Source: Neptuniibacter sp. (GTDB taxonomy: Bacteria > Pseudomonadota > Gammaproteobacteria > Pseudomonadales > Balneatricaceae). Taken from it: a stretch of 8,928 nt of DNA. A program made the position numbers and the translations under genes. Under the pieces are notes generated by a model, which saw only the letters and a list, made by a program, of their open reading frames with translations, had not been told where the DNA came from and made no database searches. Shown here in pieces: positions 6,738 to 8,928 of the stretch; positions within the stretch are counted from its first letter, which is position 1; the number at the start of each line of letters is the position of its first letter. The DNA is taken from contig JAIBDV010000096.1 in the NCBI GenBank assembly GCA_024686055.1, positions 1 to 8,928 of the forward strand, given 5' to 3'.

Positions 6738-7733
6738 TCAGATGCTGGTCAGCCAGCCGCGGGTATCTTCCGCTTTGCCCCACTGAATGTCATTCAGGGT
6801 AGAGCGCAGCTTCACCGTGGTTTCACCCACACCGCCATTACCGACTTTCACGTCTTTACCCTGATAGATCAGCGTACCGACCGGCGCCAGTACCGCAGCC
6901 GTGCCGGACAGTGCCGCTTCACAGCCCGGTTTGGCCGCACGTTCCAGCAGCTCGTCCACGGACAGTTCACGCTCGGATACCGTCATCCCCAGATCGCGGG
7001 CGATGGTCAGGATGGAGTCACGGGTCACACCGTGCAGGAAGCTTTCATCCAGCGCTTTGGTGATGATCTCGTCACCGTCGATCAGCAGGAAGTTAGCGGC
7101 ACCGGTTTCCTGAACAAAACCATCTGGCGCAAACAGCACCTGATCGGCATTAAACTCAGTGCGGGCTTTCATGATCGGCTGCAGGGCACTGGCGTAGTTG
7201 CCGCCGCTTTTGATCATGCCGTTATGCGGCGCACAACGCATACCGTTATCATCCACCAGCAAACGCAGGGCTTTATCACCGCCGGCGAAGTAATCGCCGA
7301 CCGGTGACAGCAGCACGTACTGACAGGAGGTCGTAGACGGGGCTGCCGCTTTACCAATCGCCGCTTCCGTACCGAAGTGGGTTGGGCGAACATACATGGA
7401 ACCCGGTGGTTCTGGCACTTCGCTGGCGAAACGGCCAACAATGTCCAGAATCATTTTTTCCGTGGCCGCCACGTTCACTTCTGGCAGTGCCAGCAGTGCG
7501 GAACTCTGGGCAAAACGCGCCAGATTGCGATCCATGCGGAACAGCTTGACCGAACCGTCCTGGTGACGGAACGCTTTAAGGCCCTCAAAACAGGTGCTGG
7601 CATAATGCAGCACATGAGCGCCAGGGTGCAGCTGAATGCTGTCGCTGGCGACGATTTCCGTCTCACTCCAGCTATCACCATCAAACCAGGAAATTGCCAT
7701 CTCTGGCATAAAGAGAGAACCAAACGCAGCCAT
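6738..7733 (-). CDS. ilvE: Branched-chain amino acid aminotransferase
   Basis: This pyridoxal-phosphate enzyme transfers amino groups between glutamate and the keto acids of leucine, isoleucine and valine, the last step of their synthesis and the first of their breakdown. The 331-residue protein belongs to fold-type IV aminotransferases. Visible features are STCFEGLKAFR (46-56), MYVRPTHFGTE (113-123), the cofactor lysine K175 in NGMIKSGGNYASALQP, the cofactor-binding glutamate E209 in VQETGAANF, and SGTAAVLAPVG (276-286), which contacts the phosphate. The sequence style is that of the longer, eukaryote-like BCAT subgroup. The ATG at 7731-7733 is chosen because AGGAAGG lies five bases upstream; the frame stays open to a TTG at 7802 but that extension (RIGFCPPYPRI...) covers the promoter and is not protein-like. 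In Pseudomonas, ilvE also lies beside glnE. All key residues are present. Confidence 0.95.
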   Translation of the reverse strand: MAAFGSLFMPEMAISWFDGDSWSETEIVASDSIQLHPGAHVLHYASTCFEGLKAFRHQDGSVKLFRMDRNLARFAQSSALLALPEVNVAATEKMILDIVGRFASEVPEPPGSMYVRPTHFGTEAAIGKAAAPSTTSCQYVLLSPVGDYFAGGDKALRLLVDDNGMRCAPHNGMIKSGGNYASALQPIMKARTEFNADQVLFAPDGFVQETGAANFLLIDGDEIITKALDESFLHGVTRDSILTIARDLGMTVSERELSVDELLERAAKPGCEAALSGTAAVLAPVGTLIYQGKDVKVGNGGVGETTVKLRSTLNDIQWGKAEDTRGWLTSI

Positions 7734-7758
7734 ACTGACCTTCCTAAAATCTATTGTT

Positions 7759-7788
7759 ATTAAACGTATTCGTGGGTACGGCGGACAA
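7759..7788 (-). promoter_or_regulatory. Candidate ilvE promoter with overlapping inverted repeat
   Basis: On the minus strand a -35 TTGTCC (plus 7783-7788, 4 of 6 matches) and a -10 TTTAAT (plus 7759-7764, 5 of 6) are 18 bases apart. The start point would fall near 7752, leaving a short leader of about 20 bases that contains the strong AGGAAGG ribosome binding site (7739-7745). An inverted repeat GCGGA (7781-7785) N10 TCCGC (7796-7800) overlaps the -35 and could be an operator. No Leu/Ile/Val-rich leader peptide or attenuator is seen. Confidence 0.5.
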
Positions 7789-7931
7789 AAACCAATCCGC
7801 AACGGGCCTGCTGATCATCACACGGTTAGCCATATACAGCCGTATGCAGACCCTTTCAGGTCAGTCGATTGTAAGCATCCTGGGGCAAAATGGAATTGCC
7901 GCTGGCCGAAATAGTGAACAAGCCGTAGAAA

Positions 7932-7960
7932 TTGGGCCACAACGTCCTTTGCAGTATCAT
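7932..7960 (+). promoter_or_regulatory. Candidate promoter for the ELM1-family gene
   Basis: TTGGGC (7932-7937, 3 of 6) and TATCAT (7955-7960, 5 of 6) are separated by exactly 17 bases. Transcription would start near 7967, giving a leader of about 32 bases before the ATG at 7999. The gene upstream is divergent, so a promoter in this gap is required. It is predicted by eye. Confidence 0.45.
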
Positions 7961-7998
7961 AGTCAGCTCAATTCTTTCCTGCTGCAGGCACCACGTTC

Positions 7999-8904
7999 AT
8001 GCGTATTATCTGGCTTATCAGTGATGGCAAACCCGGCCATCTAAATCAGAGTCTGGGGTTGTGTGATGCCCTGCAACGCCAGCACCCGGCTTGCCAGATA
8101 ATTACCCTGCCTGCGCTGGGTAAAACTCAGGCCTTTACCACTCTACTGAGTAAACACTGGCCCATGCCGGTGGAACAGCCACCGCAGCTGGTAATCGGTG
8201 CCGGTCACCGTACCCATCTGACCGTACTGGCCGCTGGCCGGGCCTTTAATGCCCGCACTCTGGTGCTGATGAAGCCCAGCCTGCCCACTGGCCTGTTCGA
8301 CCTGTGCCTGATCCCTGAGCACGACAAACCCGCCCAGCGCCGTAATATCATCGCCACCCGTGGCGCACTGAACCGGATGCGACCGGCGGAGAAAAACCCC
8401 GACCAGGGGCTAATGCTGATTGGCGGCCCGTCCAAACACTTCGGCTGGGATAACGGTAAAATGGTCGCCCAGGTGCTGCAGGCCTGCCGCCAGAGTCCGG
8501 CCCGGCTGCAGTGGACCCTGACCACCTCACGCCGCACCCCGGCGGATTTTCTGCCTTTGCTGGCTGCCCAGCAGCAGCCGGGGCTGACCCTGGTGCCGGT
8601 AGAAGACACCGTACCCGGCTGGCTGGCAGAACAGCTGCCCAGCGCCGCCCAGTGCTGGGTCAGCCAGGACAGCGTGTCCATGGTCTATGAAGCCCTCAGC
8701 GCCGAGTGCGCCACCGGCCTGCTTGAGGTCCCGCAGCTGGCGGAGAACCGGATAGCCACTGGCGTGGCCCAGCTCTGCGACAGCGCCGATCTGACCCGCT
8801 ACCGCGACTGGCAACCCGGCCGCCTGCTCAGCCCACCACAGCAACTGTTCGACGAAGCCAGCCGCTGCGCCAGAGAGCTGCAGCAACGGCTGGCCGTGCT
8901 CTGA
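7999..8904 (+). CDS. ELM1-family (DUF1022) protein
   Basis: This 301-residue protein belongs to the family named after plant ELM1, a mitochondrial fission factor. The bacterial members have no established function and were once annotated as nucleotide-sugar epimerases; their layout resembles a GT-B glycosyltransferase fold. Family motifs seen are SDGKPGHLNQSLGL (8-21), GAGHRTH (67-73), LIGGPSKHFGW (140-150), TTSRRTP (175-181) and VSQDSVSMVYEAL (221-233). The last resembles the nucleotide-sugar-binding region of GT-B enzymes (inference). There is no signal peptide or clear membrane segment, so it is cytoplasmic or peripheral. The ATG at 7999 has only a weak AGG ten bases upstream, but the start MRIIWLISDGKPGH fits the family N-terminus. 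In Pseudomonas the genes beyond ilvE encode lipopolysaccharide core heptosyltransferases, so a role in surface glycan synthesis is plausible but unproven. Only 24 bases follow it in the window. Confidence 0.88.
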   Translation: MRIIWLISDGKPGHLNQSLGLCDALQRQHPACQIITLPALGKTQAFTTLLSKHWPMPVEQPPQLVIGAGHRTHLTVLAAGRAFNARTLVLMKPSLPTGLFDLCLIPEHDKPAQRRNIIATRGALNRMRPAEKNPDQGLMLIGGPSKHFGWDNGKMVAQVLQACRQSPARLQWTLTTSRRTPADFLPLLAAQQQPGLTLVPVEDTVPGWLAEQLPSAAQCWVSQDSVSMVYEALSAECATGLLEVPQLAENRIATGVAQLCDSADLTRYRDWQPGRLLSPPQQLFDEASRCARELQQRLAVL

Positions 8905-8928
8905 GGCGGGCCAATCGTTACACTGTCG

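Noticed and set aside
7734..7802. In-frame N-terminal extension of ilvE to a TTG at 7802
   Set aside because: The extension lacks a ribosome binding site and covers a plausible promoter, whereas the ATG at 7733 has AGGAAGG five bases upstream.
7744..7833. 29-codon minus-strand frame just upstream of ilvE, possible leader peptide
   Set aside because: It has no Shine-Dalgarno, is not enriched in Leu/Ile/Val, has no attenuator after it, and starts upstream of the likely transcription start.
7754..8044. 96-residue plus-strand frame in the ilvE/ELM1 gap
   Set aside because: It needs a TTG start with no ribosome binding site, overlaps the ELM1-family start out of frame and does not look like a protein.

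Overview
The window looks like a housekeeping chromosomal segment of a gammaproteobacterium. It is GC-rich and densely coded. The order CYTH-CHAD triphosphatase (ygiF-like) - glnE combines an Escherichia-like neighbourhood (ygiF-glnE) with a Pseudomonas-like one (glnE next to ilvE). That fits a marine, Oceanospirillales-like lineage, but the placement is inferred from gene order and protein style only. I see no insertion sequence, phage gene, CRISPR array, tRNA or rRNA. I do not see a clearly new multi-gene system.

Layout. Positions 1-1601, minus strand: a two-gene phosphate uptake operon, a DUF47/PhoU-like Pit accessory protein followed by a Pit-family phosphate permease that runs off the left edge. 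Positions 1602-1769: a divergent regulatory region with several TGTCA/TGACA motifs, one pair arranged like a degenerate Pho box. Positions 1770-2924, plus strand: a CYTH-CHAD inorganic triphosphatase-like gene. Positions 2925-3162: non-coding, with two potential hairpins just ahead of the next gene. Positions 3163-3588: a 141-residue protein I cannot assign. Positions 3589-3700: a strong GC hairpin without a T tract, then the glnE start region. Positions 3701-6589: glnE, the bifunctional glutamine synthetase adenylyltransferase/adenylyl-removing enzyme. Positions 6590-6737: two REP-like hairpins and a symmetric bidirectional terminator between convergent genes. Positions 6738-7733, minus strand: ilvE, a branched-chain aminotransferase. 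Positions 7734-7998: a divergent promoter region with one plausible sigma70 promoter for each flanking gene. Positions 7999-8904, plus strand: an ELM1-family (DUF1022) protein. The last 24 bases hold nothing recognisable.

Themes. The left side concerns phosphate: uptake (Pit), its accessory regulator (DUF47) and a probable triphosphate/polyphosphate-handling enzyme (CYTH-CHAD) transcribed divergently from one intergenic region. The centre and right concern nitrogen and amino acids: GlnE adjusts glutamine synthetase activity, and IlvE transfers amino groups between glutamate and branched-chain keto acids. The items most worth a second look are the unassigned 141-residue protein with its structured leader, the possible shared phosphate control region, and the REP-like repeat pair after glnE.
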